Shown here piece after piece: positions 1 to 6,710 of a stretch of DNA of 7,937 bases (position 1 is the first letter of the stretch; each line of letters starts with the position of its first letter). Origin of the DNA: Deltaproteobacteria bacterium. GTDB taxonomy: Bacteria; Desulfobacterota; Syntrophia; Syntrophales; UBA2185. Under the pieces are notes generated by a model. The model had not been told where the DNA came from, made no database searches, and was given only the letters and a program-made list of their open reading frames with translations. The translations under genes were made by a program, and so were the position numbers. The DNA lies in contig JAPLJQ010000138.1 of assembly GCA_026388495.1 (NCBI GenBank), positions 1-7,937 of the forward strand, read 5' to 3'.

Positions 1-602
1 CCTATGGGAAATATTATCTTCCCACATTAAAGGAAGTTAAAAAAATCATCTACGAGACCAGGGTAAACGAAATGAGGCCGGAAGCAGATATCTTCATGTG
101 TGCAGATTTCGCCTTGCAGTTGCATGCCCATGTAAAGATATTATGGAGAGAAAAAGGGAGTGCTGCAACGATCGCTTTCGGCGAGGCATGGGGAACGAAA
201 TTTAATCTCAGTAGAAAAGGTGTATTAACATTACGGGGTGTTGAAGCCAGTCACGCTGTTTGTTTTGCCGTTACAAGTGATTACGGTCTTGTATTGATTG
301 AACCGACAAATGGTAAAATCTGGAAAGCCATACCGGGAGAGGACAGTATTCACTTTTTAAGACGCGGTAAAGAACCATGCCGTTCCGATTGCACAGATAA
401 TCTATCCTTCCTGAACCTATATGCCGGCGCTTTCAGAAAGAGCATAAATCGTCGAGATTTTTATCCGAGTTTCCGTTTAATCGTCATGACCCCGGGCGGG
501 ACTGAGACGCCGCCATCGATGTTTCACTATAGCATTTCCATACATAACGGAACAATTCTTTGGCAAATTCGGAAACCAGAACGATCTTCTCAGGATCTAT
601 GA
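1..602 (+). CDS. 3' end of a gene for a papain-like cysteine protease domain (MOA lectin C-terminal-like)
   Basis: The reading frame is open from base 3, so the gene probably starts left of the window. Codons before the first in-frame ATG (72) read YYLPTLKEVKKIIYETRV, which resembles the start of the domain. Counting from the ATG at 72, the visible motifs are MCADFAL with Cys10, SHAVCFAV with His61 and LIEPTNGKIW with Glu77 and Asn80. A Cys followed by DFA, then His, then Glu about 16 residues later matches, from memory, the catalytic Cys/His/Glu of the Marasmius oreades agglutinin C-terminal domain and its bacterial relatives. The domain would end near residue 98. The remaining ~78 residues are not recognisable, and their last 119 bp overlap the convergent gene, so the tail may be read-through after a lost stop. 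An alternative start at 72 has a weak AGGG upstream. No signal peptide can be judged because the N-terminus is missing. The family call is tentative and the substrate unknown. Confidence 0.55.
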   Translation, partial: YGKYYLPTLKEVKKIIYETRVNEMRPEADIFMCADFALQLHAHVKILWREKGSAATIAFGEAWGTKFNLSRKGVLTLRGVEASHAVCFAVTSDYGLVLIEPTNGKIWKAIPGEDSIHFLRRGKEPCRSDCTDNLSFLNLYAGAFRKSINRRDFYPSFRLIVMTPGGTETPPSMFHYSISIHNGTILWQIRKPERSSQDL

Positions 603-1989
603 TCACATTGTTGAGATACTCCAGACGCAGGAGATCTCCATCAGCCACTTCCGGCAATACACCGGCCAGGAAAAACCCCAGGATTTCAAGATGGATGCAG
701 AAGACAGGGGTTGCCGGATCGGAAAGGGGCAAATCCATAAATATGCAATCCACTTTATTTAGACAAAGTTCCCGCAACCGGAAATGGATCAGCGCGGGGA
801 AATCCTGTCCATACTGAACCACTTTCAAATAGGCTATTCCCTTATCATATACCATCCGAACATCTACCTGTGAATTTTCCGGCAGGGTGTTCATGACATT
901 GTCAGGGATCCTCGCCACGATACGACGGAAACCACCGTAATCGTAAATCTTTTGAATCATGGACTGATGGTGGGTCGGCAGATAGACCGTCCTTTCCGGT
1001 TCAGCGGCAAGACGGGTATAACACAGGACAACCGTTTGCCTGTTCTCCTGCCTGTCAAAAGCAACAAACGCCCTTTCTTTAGGGACAAAACCTAACAGTA
1101 TGCCCGTTTCCCTCGCCCCCAGGGCATGATTGGCCTTCTGCGAAAATCCATGAATCGTCACAATTTCAACAAACAGACCATAAACACCCGTTCCTTTGAT
1201 ATATTCAAAGCTTAATTTCTTCATTTTTTCGAAGAGACCCCGGCCCCGGAAACGAGGGTCAACGATGCCCATGGAAATTTCCGCAACACGGGAATCACGA
1301 TGCTCTTTTTTCAAGCCCTGGTGGGCAACGATCTCGTCATCCGGGCTTACGGCAACCATGGAAACCAGTTCCCCCCTTTCGACCATTTCGCGAATCTTCT
1401 CCGGAAAGTACACATCATCATTATAGGTGTAGCCATAGACATGGTACATACAACGTGCCAGACGCACACCGTCATCGGCTGTAAGCAGTCTGAACGTCAG
1501 GGTAACGTCCTTCCCGACCGGTTCAATATCCGTTTTGTGATCCGCCTCCTCATCCATATAGGGCACGTCCATTCCCCCGGCAGCAAAATTCTTGATGAAC
1601 TCAAATCGTTTCCCCTGTCTGCCCAGATTGATAAACCGGACCTCATCGGTAAAGGCTTTCATGAAGAGCATGCCGAATCCTGCAGACTCACCCCGCCTTG
1701 CTTTTTCCCAATCAAAGGGCAAGCCCTGATCTTCAAAGGCCAGAACGAACTGTGAAGGGTGCTTTTCGATTATGACGTCGTAAATGCAATCCGTTTTTCC
1801 TTCGAAGGCGTGCCGGATAATATTGAGACAGGCTTCCTCCGCAATGAGTTCCAACCTTTGCGCCGCCTCCACGCTGCTGCCGTTTTGAACGGCCATTTCC
1901 CGGACAAATGAAGCAACTGCTGGAATATACTTAATATGACTCTTAACCGATAATTTTGCTGCGACATGAAAACTTTTCTGCTTATCCAT
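484..1989 (-). CDS. RsbW-like ATPase domain fused to GNAT acetyltransferase and an uncharacterised C-terminal domain
   Basis: The protein is 501 aa from the ATG at 1989. Residues 1-135 form an HATPase_c_2 (anti-sigma/serine kinase type) domain: N-box EEACLNIIRHAF at 51-62, G1-like box EDQGLPFDW at 86-94 and G2-like GFGMLFMKAFTDEV at 104-117. Residues 162-310 look like a GNAT domain, with acetyl-CoA motif A as RFRGRG at 246-251 following VDP. Residues ~330-495 (YLPTHHQSMIQKIY, then GFFLAGVLPEV and LRLEYLNNV) form a conserved-looking C-terminal domain of unknown role. The protein is cytosolic, with no membrane segment. Its likely theme is signalling, phosphorylating or sequestering a partner and acetylating a substrate, but neither is known. 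The start at 1989 has GGGGGG five nt upstream; longer in-frame starts (2040, 2082) would overlap the exporter gene and add a non-conserved tail. It lies 40 nt after the MFS gene, so the two are probably one operon. Its last 119 bp overlap the convergent ORF. Confidence 0.85.
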   Translation of the reverse strand: MDKQKSFHVAAKLSVKSHIKYIPAVASFVREMAVQNGSSVEAAQRLELIAEEACLNIIRHAFEGKTDCIYDVIIEKHPSQFVLAFEDQGLPFDWEKARRGESAGFGMLFMKAFTDEVRFINLGRQGKRFEFIKNFAAGGMDVPYMDEEADHKTDIEPVGKDVTLTFRLLTADDGVRLARCMYHVYGYTYNDDVYFPEKIREMVERGELVSMVAVSPDDEIVAHQGLKKEHRDSRVAEISMGIVDPRFRGRGLFEKMKKLSFEYIKGTGVYGLFVEIVTIHGFSQKANHALGARETGILLGFVPKERAFVAFDRQENRQTVVLCYTRLAAEPERTVYLPTHHQSMIQKIYDYGGFRRIVARIPDNVMNTLPENSQVDVRMVYDKGIAYLKVVQYGQDFPALIHFRLRELCLNKVDCIFMDLPLSDPATPVFCIHLEILGFFLAGVLPEVADGDLLRLEYLNNVIIDPEKIVLVSEFAKELFRYVWKCYSETSMAASQSRPGS

Positions 1990-2029
1990 AGAGACCCCCC
2001 ATACTCCCTCTTTTATTCTGCTCTCCTCA

Positions 2030-3436
2030 TCACTCCGCATGACCGATCCGGCTGTGAACATGGGTATCCCGTCGGGCATCAACTTTTCCCCGAATCATGG
2101 AGCTTGCTATCCCGCCAAGTGAAAAAAGAAAAAATATCACGAAAATCGTGTGAAAACTTGTTAAAAAAGCATCAGGCGTATCGTGCCTGCTGTCAAATAT
2201 ATTAAAGACAATGGCCGTCGTCGCCAGGCTTAAAGACATTCCGAGAATTCTCCCTGTTGATAAAATGCCTGATGCTGTACCGTAAACATCGGGTGACACA
2301 CTGCTCATGATGGAATTGTTGTTCGGCGACGTAAAAAAAGCAAATCCAACACCGAGGCAGGCTAAAATCAGCACGATGGTATAAAAAGGGGTCGATGCTG
2401 AAATGAAAGCAAAGGCCAACAGCGCGCCGGCGGTGATGGTCATTCCGCCGGAAGCGAGCCATCGTGGTTCGAGTCGATCCGACAAAGCGCCGGCAATCGG
2501 CGATATCACCGCCTGCACCAGGGGCTGCGCCAGGAGAATAAAGCCGGCGACGTGAGGATCCAGGTTTTTGATATGGCCGTTCTGCAAAAACAGGCTGAGT
2601 AGAAACGCCGTCGCATAGGCGGACAGGTACTGGATAAAATTGGCGACATTGGCAAAAACAAAAATACGGTTTCCCCGGAACAGACGGATGTTCACAAGGG
2701 GGTTCTCCGATCGGCTGTCTCTCATGAAAAAGAAAACGCCCAGGATGACACTGGCGCCTACGGCAAGCGCCCCGTTCGTTTTCGGCAGGGCTGAAAGTCC
2801 GAGGATCAGTAAAATCAGCATAACAACATAGTGGGCGGACCCGGAAAGGTTAAATTTCCGGGATGCATCGGCGCTGAAATCTTTCGGCAGTTTCCAGTAG
2901 GAAAGGGCAATGCCGGCAATCACGATCGGTACGACGCTTAAAAAGACACTCCGCCATCCCCAATAGCTTGTCAGAACGCCTCCGATAAAAGGACCGACGG
3001 TGATTCCGATGTAGGCAATCGATACGTTCAATCCGAGAATTTTTCCACGCTCCGATTCGGGAAAGACGGATGACAAAATGGCGATCGTATTGCTGAAAAA
3101 CATGGATGCCGCAATACCCCCGGCCCCCCCCCCCCTGATCAACACCCAACCCGACGGGGCAAAGGCACAGATGATATGTGCAACGAGGAAAGTCACCATG
3201 CCCACATGAAACAGAAGCCGTCTGCCGTATATATCCGCCAGCCTGCCGAAAGGGACCAGCAATACGGCATTCATCATCAGGTAAGCGGTGACGACATACT
3301 GGAGCTGGGTATGGTTCAGATGCAGATCTTCCCCGATGGTATGAAGGGCGACATTGACCGCCGATCCGGTGTAGGTCGCCAGAAATGATGCGGTTGTTAC
3401 GGCGATGAAGATCAGTTTTTTATCACGTTCATTCAT
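2030..3436 (-). CDS. MFS drug/H+ antiporter, DHA2 (EmrB/QacA) type, 14 TMS
   Basis: This is an inner-membrane proton-driven exporter of 468 aa from the ATG at 3436; the substrate cannot be told from sequence. Visible signatures are motif A GRLADIYGRR at 64-73, antiporter motif C GITVGPFIGGVL at 144-155, WGWRSVF at 159-165, and a late SPNNNSIMSSV...GTASGILSTGRILG segment typical of DHA2 proteins. The hydrophobic segments are compatible with 14 helices. A longer ORF reaches 3550, but its extra 38 residues are polar and unlike the family, and a candidate promoter lies inside that stretch, so 3436 is preferred despite a poor Shine-Dalgarno. The helix-4 segment that usually reads RxxQGxG is here R101-GGG-A-GG, encoded by a run of 12 G, and seems about two residues long. 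No adjacent membrane-fusion (EmrA) gene is visible. The ATPase/GNAT gene follows closely and may be co-transcribed. Confidence 0.9.
   Translation of the reverse strand: MNERDKKLIFIAVTTASFLATYTGSAVNVALHTIGEDLHLNHTQLQYVVTAYLMMNAVLLVPFGRLADIYGRRLLFHVGMVTFLVAHIICAFAPSGWVLIRGGGAGGIAASMFFSNTIAILSSVFPESERGKILGLNVSIAYIGITVGPFIGGVLTSYWGWRSVFLSVVPIVIAGIALSYWKLPKDFSADASRKFNLSGSAHYVVMLILLILGLSALPKTNGALAVGASVILGVFFFMRDSRSENPLVNIRLFRGNRIFVFANVANFIQYLSAYATAFLLSLFLQNGHIKNLDPHVAGFILLAQPLVQAVISPIAGALSDRLEPRWLASGGMTITAGALLAFAFISASTPFYTIVLILACLGVGFAFFTSPNNNSIMSSVSPDVYGTASGILSTGRILGMSLSLATTAIVFNIFDSRHDTPDAFLTSFHTIFVIFFLFSLGGIASSMIRGKVDARRDTHVHSRIGHAE
3124..3135. repeat. Mononucleotide tract C12 (G12 in the MFS coding strand)
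   Basis: Twelve consecutive C on the plus strand, followed on the coding strand by CC and five more G. It encodes the glycine-rich R-GGG-A-GG segment of the exporter in place of the usual RxxQG. The frame stays open with exactly 12 bases; a change of one or two bases would stop translation early. It may be a slippage-prone contingency tract or an assembly error. Confidence 0.9.
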
Positions 3437-3492
3437 GTGAAGATGTAAGGTGCGTCGCCGACAGGACGGGCTTGCGGCTATGATTTTTTTGC

Positions 3493-3521
3493 TTAGTAAC
3501 ACATCAGGATCATCGTGACAA
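3493..3521 (-). promoter_or_regulatory. Candidate sigma-70 promoter for the MFS operon
   Basis: On the minus strand, TTGTCA (3521-3516, 5/6 to consensus) is followed after 17 bp by TACTAA (3498-3493, about 3/6). It would give a leader of roughly 50 nt before the ATG at 3436. The -10 is weak and this is a pattern match only. Confidence 0.35.
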
Positions 3522-3565
3522 TTGTTTCCTCGCCTGGAGTCGGCGATCATGATGGGAAAATGCGC

Positions 3566-3594
3566 TTGCCAAAAATGGCATTAATTGTTACAAA
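3566..3594 (+). promoter_or_regulatory. Candidate sigma-70 promoter for fbp
   Basis: TTGCCA (3566-3571, 5/6 to consensus) is followed after exactly 17 bp by TACAAA (3589-3594, 4/6). Transcription would start near 3601, giving a leader of under 20 nt that contains the GAGAGGA ribosome binding site (from about 3606) ahead of the fbp ATG. Confidence 0.5.
3567..3580. promoter_or_regulatory. Small palindrome overlapping the fbp -35, possible operator
   Basis: TGCCA-AAAA-TGGCA is a perfect 5-bp inverted repeat with a 4-bp spacer, and it covers the proposed -35 hexamer of fbp. A regulator bound here could control entry into gluconeogenesis. The half-site is short, so chance is a real possibility. 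Confidence 0.3.
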
Positions 3595-3618
3595 ACAATA
3601 AAAACGAGAGGACAGACG

Positions 3619-4560
3619 ATGGGCGAAGGCATATCTGATTATACGAAATTCAGCGTCGACCTGCGGCGACACATGTGGAAGGCCGGGGTGGAAATGGAGT
3701 TGCGCAGGCTCATATGGCAGATCGCCGTCATGGGAAAATACATCTCCGCCAAGATCCACGAATCCAACCGCAAACTGGCCGGCTTTAAAAACATTTTCGA
3801 TGAAGAGCAACTGGACCTGGATAAAAGCGCCGATGAGATCCTCAAAAACCAGCTTCAGTATTCAGGGTTTGTCCGGGAGTACGCCTCGGAAGAACGGGAC
3901 GCGGTCATGCAGATCGGGCAGGGGAATGAGAAATACTTCATCACGGCAGACCCCCTGGATGGATCATCTTTAGTGGAAACGAATCTGGCCATTGGCACAA
4001 TCATCGGCATACACAAGGAATCCATATTCGCGGAAGGGAGAAATACCCTTGTGGCGTCCATGTACATCACCTACGGCCCCCTGATCACCATGGTCTACTC
4101 CGCCGGGAAGGGAACCCATGAATTTGTTCTTAACAGAGAAGGTGAGTACGTCCTTTCCGAGGAAAACATTCAGCTAAGAGAGCGGGGAGATATTTACAGC
4201 CTGGGAGGTTTGAGAAGGGAATGGACGCCGGAACATCTTAAATATATAGAATTCCTGGAGACTGAGGGTTACAAACTCCGTTACAGCGGGGGGTTTGTAC
4301 CGGATATCAACCAGGTTCTGATCAAGCGAGGGGGCATCTTTACATATCCTGCATTGAAGAAGAGTCCGAAAGGGAAGCTGCGGCTCCTGTTCGAACTGCA
4401 ACCCATGGCTTTCATCATCGAACAGGCCGGGGGTAAAGCTACGGACGGCAAGGAAGAGATCCTGTCCATCAAGGTGGACGATCTGAATCAGCGCAGCGCT
4501 ATATACATCGGGAGCCGTTTTGAGGTGGAAAAGGCAAGAGAATTCCTGACGGGACGCTGA
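3619..4560 (+). CDS. fbp: Fructose-1,6-bisphosphatase, class I
   Basis: This cytosolic, Mg-dependent enzyme hydrolyses fructose-1,6-bisphosphate to fructose-6-phosphate, the committed step of gluconeogenesis. At 313 aa it is close to the usual class I length (~330). The family signatures are in order: SEE at 90-92 and DPLDGSS at 111-117 (metal ligands), RYSGGFVPDINQVL at 221-234 (substrate binding and the basic residue region), and FELQPMAFIIEQAGG at 258-272, whose Glu259 corresponds to the last metal ligand. The ATG is preceded by GAGAGGA about 7 nt upstream. The gene diverges from the MFS operon. The class II aldolase follows 142 nt downstream on the same strand and makes this enzyme's substrate, so the two are probably expressed together. 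No truncation or frameshift is visible. An allosteric AMP site cannot be judged from sequence alone. Confidence 0.96.
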   Translation: MGEGISDYTKFSVDLRRHMWKAGVEMELRRLIWQIAVMGKYISAKIHESNRKLAGFKNIFDEEQLDLDKSADEILKNQLQYSGFVREYASEERDAVMQIGQGNEKYFITADPLDGSSLVETNLAIGTIIGIHKESIFAEGRNTLVASMYITYGPLITMVYSAGKGTHEFVLNREGEYVLSEENIQLRERGDIYSLGGLRREWTPEHLKYIEFLETEGYKLRYSGGFVPDINQVLIKRGGIFTYPALKKSPKGKLRLLFELQPMAFIIEQAGGKATDGKEEILSIKVDDLNQRSAIYIGSRFEVEKAREFLTGR

Positions 4561-4564
4561 AATA

Positions 4565-4690
4565 AGAGGGAGCTTTGAATTTTGTCATTTCGAGAAGCGT
4601 TAGCGACGAGAAATCTTAATGATTTTATGTATGTTAAGATTTCTCCTTTCAGTCGAAATGACAATATTGGCAGCTTTTCAAAACTCTCAT
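4565..4690. repeat. Dispersed palindromic repeat (MITE/REP-like), copy 1
   Basis: A 126-bp element nearly identical to 7141-7265. It contains two nested perfect 12-bp inverted repeats: TTGTCATTTCGA (4582-4593) with its complement at 4653-4664, and GAGAAATCTTAA (4608-4619) with its complement at 4634-4645. Imperfect terminal repeats of the type GAGNNCTTTGAA lie at the outer ends. It carries no gene and resembles the GTCATTTCGA...AAATCTTA repeats scattered through many bacterial genomes. It fills the fbp-fba spacer and, if transcribed, would fold into a long hairpin just ahead of the fba ribosome binding site. Confidence 0.85.
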
Positions 4691-4702
4691 TGAGGGAATA
4701 TC

Positions 4703-6103
4703 ATGATGGCAACGACGTATGAGAATATGGATAGCCTGAAAAAAGGTCTGGACGGCGTGCTGGAGATATCCGGCAATGACGTCAGAATCCTGGATGACGG
4801 GAAGCTCTGGAGCTCGGCGATTGATGACCTGATATTTTCCGCAGTATTCAGCTCCCAACAGGAAATCAGGGAAACCGCAAGATGGCTGATCAGGCGGGCA
4901 GGCGCGGCTCTGGGAATTTATTCCACATCTATCCAGCCGCTCTACGAAGCCATGGGCCGCAAAGAAGTTTCCGGTTTTACCGTACCGGCCATCAACATCC
5001 GAACCTTGACCTATGATGTGGCCCAGGCCGTATTTCGCGCAGTTATGAGGGGCCATGCCGGACCGGTCATCTTTGAGATTGCCCGTTCGGAAATCGGTTA
5101 CACCTTTCAGAGGCCGGAGGAATACACCTGCACAGTGATTGCCGCTGCCATCAAGGTTGGATACGCAGGACCACTCTTCATGCAGGGCGATCATTTTCAG
5201 GTGAACGCGGCAAAATACGCCGCCGATCCTGTCAGGGAAGTTCAGGCCGTCAAAGACCTGATATGGGAAGCCATTGAGGCGGGATTTTACAACATCGACA
5301 TAGACACCTCGACCCTGGTGGATCTATCCAGACCAACCGTAAAGGAACAACAGAAAATAAATTACGCCCTTGCCGCCGAATTGACCACCATGATCCGGGA
5401 TCTGGAACCGGAAGGCATAACGATATCCGTCGGCGGTGAGATCGGAGAGGTGGGCGGCAAGAACAGCACCGTTTCCGAGCTGCAGGCCTTCATGGAGGGT
5501 TATCTGGAAGAACTTCGCGCAGGCGGAGAAACGCTTACAGGTATCAGCAAAATCAGCGTCCAGACCGGAACCACCCACGGCGGGATTCCTCTGACTGACG
5601 GGAGCATTGCCAGAGTTAAACTGGACTTCGACACCCTGGGAAAACTCTCAGAAATTGCAAGATTGGAATACGGACTTTCCGGCGCGGTGCAGCACGGGGC
5701 ATCAACCCTTCCGGGCGAAGCCTTCGATAAATTTCCCGCCGTCGGCACAGCGGAAATTCATCTGGCAACAGGGTTTCAAAACATGATCTATGATAGTATG
5801 CATTTTCCGGGAGCCCTGCGGAATCAAATCTACCACTACATCAAAACGGAACTGATCAACGAAAAGAAGGATTCGGATACGGAAGAGCAGTTTATCTATA
5901 AAACCCGAAAGAAGGGACTCGGCCCTTTCAAGAAAAAACTCTGGCATCTTCCGGAAGAGACGCTGCGCGTCATCGGGCTGGAACTGGAAAGCCAGTTTGC
6001 TTTTCTGTTTTCAAGACTGAACGTCAACAACACCTCCAATGTGGTTAAACAGTACATCAAACCCGTCGATGTTCCTTTGAAAATTCCCGAAGCGCTTAGG
6101 TGA
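4703..6103 (+). CDS. fba: Class II (zinc) fructose-bisphosphate aldolase, long form
   Basis: This cytosolic enzyme condenses dihydroxyacetone phosphate and glyceraldehyde-3-phosphate to fructose-1,6-bisphosphate (reversible), or acts on a related ketose bisphosphate. Class II landmarks, in order: VPAIN at 94-98 (start of the barrel), QGDHF at 161-165 with catalytic Asp163 and zinc ligand His164, NIDIDTS at 197-203, GGEIGEVGG at 244-252, SVQTGTTHGG at 285-294 with zinc ligand His292, QHGAST at 330-335 with zinc ligand His331, and AEIHLATGFQ at 350-359. The 466-aa protein is longer than the usual 280-360 aa: about 90 residues precede the barrel and a charged tail follows it. GAGGGA at 4692-4697 serves the ATG at 4703 or the adjacent one at 4706. 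Its position after fbp argues for gluconeogenic FBP synthesis. A tagatose-bisphosphate-type specificity cannot be excluded. Confidence 0.9.
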   Translation: MMATTYENMDSLKKGLDGVLEISGNDVRILDDGKLWSSAIDDLIFSAVFSSQQEIRETARWLIRRAGAALGIYSTSIQPLYEAMGRKEVSGFTVPAINIRTLTYDVAQAVFRAVMRGHAGPVIFEIARSEIGYTFQRPEEYTCTVIAAAIKVGYAGPLFMQGDHFQVNAAKYAADPVREVQAVKDLIWEAIEAGFYNIDIDTSTLVDLSRPTVKEQQKINYALAAELTTMIRDLEPEGITISVGGEIGEVGGKNSTVSELQAFMEGYLEELRAGGETLTGISKISVQTGTTHGGIPLTDGSIARVKLDFDTLGKLSEIARLEYGLSGAVQHGASTLPGEAFDKFPAVGTAEIHLATGFQNMIYDSMHFPGALRNQIYHYIKTELINEKKDSDTEEQFIYKTRKKGLGPFKKKLWHLPEETLRVIGLELESQFAFLFSRLNVNNTSNVVKQYIKPVDVPLKIPEALR

Positions 6104-6130
6104 CAGTCAGTAAACGATATAGAATGGTTG

Positions 6131-6368
6131 TTATGCGGTTTTTTGAATCAATTTTTTGTCGAGTTCAAGCTCATAAGAGAAGATCGTTTTAATGTTCATC
6201 TTTTTGGAGGCGTTAAGAATTTCTATCCCGACTATTTTATTCTCAGATGTCGTATCCAGATGTCGTATCTAAATTGACACCCTCGGAGATCTCAACAACT
6301 CCGTCCGGTTTCTGGTTACCCAGTTTGATATATATGGCGTCAACCTCGGCATCATAATGGACTCGCAT
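6131..6368 (-). pseudogene. DUF2283-family small protein gene, frameshifted by a 13-bp duplication
   Basis: From the ATG at 6368 (strong AGGAAGGA upstream) the frame reads MRVHYDAEVDAIYIKLGNQK and then DGVVEISEGVNLDTTS, a typical DUF2283 start (Tyr-Asp-x-Glu-x-Asp-x-x-Tyr-Ile). It then runs into a second copy of a 13-base segment and stops after GYDI. Removing one copy restores ENKIVGIEILNASKK and continues to a TAA at 6131-6133, giving a 74-aa protein with the GIEILNASK hallmark of the family. The total of 238 nt is 3n+1, as a 13-nt insertion predicts. The gene follows the DUF4258-like gene by 16 nt. DUF2283 proteins are often encoded beside DUF4258 proteins, in arrangements that resemble toxin-antitoxin pairs; the function is not established. 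Confidence 0.85.
6244..6269. repeat. Perfect 13-bp tandem duplication inside the DUF2283 gene
   Basis: CAGATGTCGTATC occurs at 6244-6256 and again immediately at 6257-6269. The repeat unit is not a multiple of three and accounts for the frameshift. The two copies are identical, which suggests a recent replication-slippage event. Confidence 0.97.
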
Positions 6369-6384
6369 TTCTTCCTTCCTTTCT

Positions 6385-6594
6385 TCAATGGATAGCAACT
6401 GTTATTACAGTTGCAGTATCCCCTGCGACGGAGACGACAATTTACAACGGATACTGAAAACCAGCAACATCTCTGATGATCTCATGTTCTCTCTGCTGTA
6501 AATCCGTGCTGGTCAAAATGGTAGAAATTACTGATTCTGGAATCTTATAGAGCTTTGCTCGTCTTTTGGCGTGTCGTGATGATTTTATCTTCAT
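6385..6594 (-). pseudogene. DUF4258-like small protein gene with an in-frame TAA
   Basis: From the ATG at 6594 (AAGG eight nt upstream; in-frame ATG also at 6600) the frame reads MKIKSSRHAKRRAKLYKIPE and later EHEIIRDVAGFQYPL. It meets TAA at 6444-6442 after 50 codons. The same frame then continues IVVSVAGDTATVITVAIH to a TGA at 6387-6385, for 69 sense-plus-nonsense codons. The RHAKRRAKLYKI start, the central hydrophobic strand and the VVSVAGDTATVITV strands fit DUF4258 (RelE/BrnT-like fold by reputation). A single A-to-T change (AAA to TAA) would explain the stop. It sits directly upstream of the DUF2283 gene, as in intact pairs in other genomes. Either the truncated 50-aa product is made or the gene is dead; suppressed readthrough is less likely. 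Confidence 0.75.
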
Positions 6595-6604
6595 CAGCAT
6601 TACC

Positions 6605-6685
6605 TTATTTCAATGAATCGGCGGATAATCTTCTCTTCAATTCCAGGACGATCTTTCTGTCTTGTTCGTTCATGGTTCTTGTCAT
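6605..6685 (-). pseudogene. 26-codon ORF at the head of the DUF4258/DUF2283 cluster, probably a truncated gene
   Basis: ATG at 6685 is preceded by AGAGG at a good distance. It encodes a charged helical peptide (MTRTMNEQDRKIVLELKRRL, then SADSLK) and stops at 6607-6605, eleven nt before the DUF4258-like start. The peptide resembles the leading helix of small nucleotidyltransferases (MNT type), which continue into a GSRARG motif, but that motif is absent here. It may equally be a leader peptide or an unrelated remnant. The function is not recognised. Confidence 0.4.
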
Positions 6686-6710
6686 GTCAAACCTCTGATT
6701 ATTCTTGAAA

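Noticed and set aside
1300..1755. 151-aa plus-strand ORF opposite the ATPase/GNAT gene
   Set aside because: It lies wholly antisense to a gene with clear domains, has no recognisable motif of its own, and is explained by the codon structure of the opposite strand.
3455..3546. Distant 8-bp inverted repeat TCGCCGAC / GTCGGCGA in the MFS-fbp spacer
   Set aside because: The arms are 76 bp apart, short and GC-rich, so chance is the simplest explanation.
3437..3550. Longer N-terminus for the MFS exporter (start at 3550)
   Set aside because: The additional 38 residues are polar and atypical before the first helix, there is no Shine-Dalgarno at 3550, and the best promoter candidate lies within this stretch.
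4649..5194. 181-aa minus-strand ORF opposite the start of fba
   Set aside because: It is antisense to the aldolase and its end (KSCQYCHFD) is encoded by the dispersed repeat; the same ending appears at 7225, showing that it is a repeat shadow.
6395..6414. GCAACTG-N6-CAGTTGC inverted repeat
   Set aside because: It lies within the coding part of the DUF4258-like gene, has no T-run, and is readily explained as codons for a repeated TVITV-type strand; too little support for an operator.
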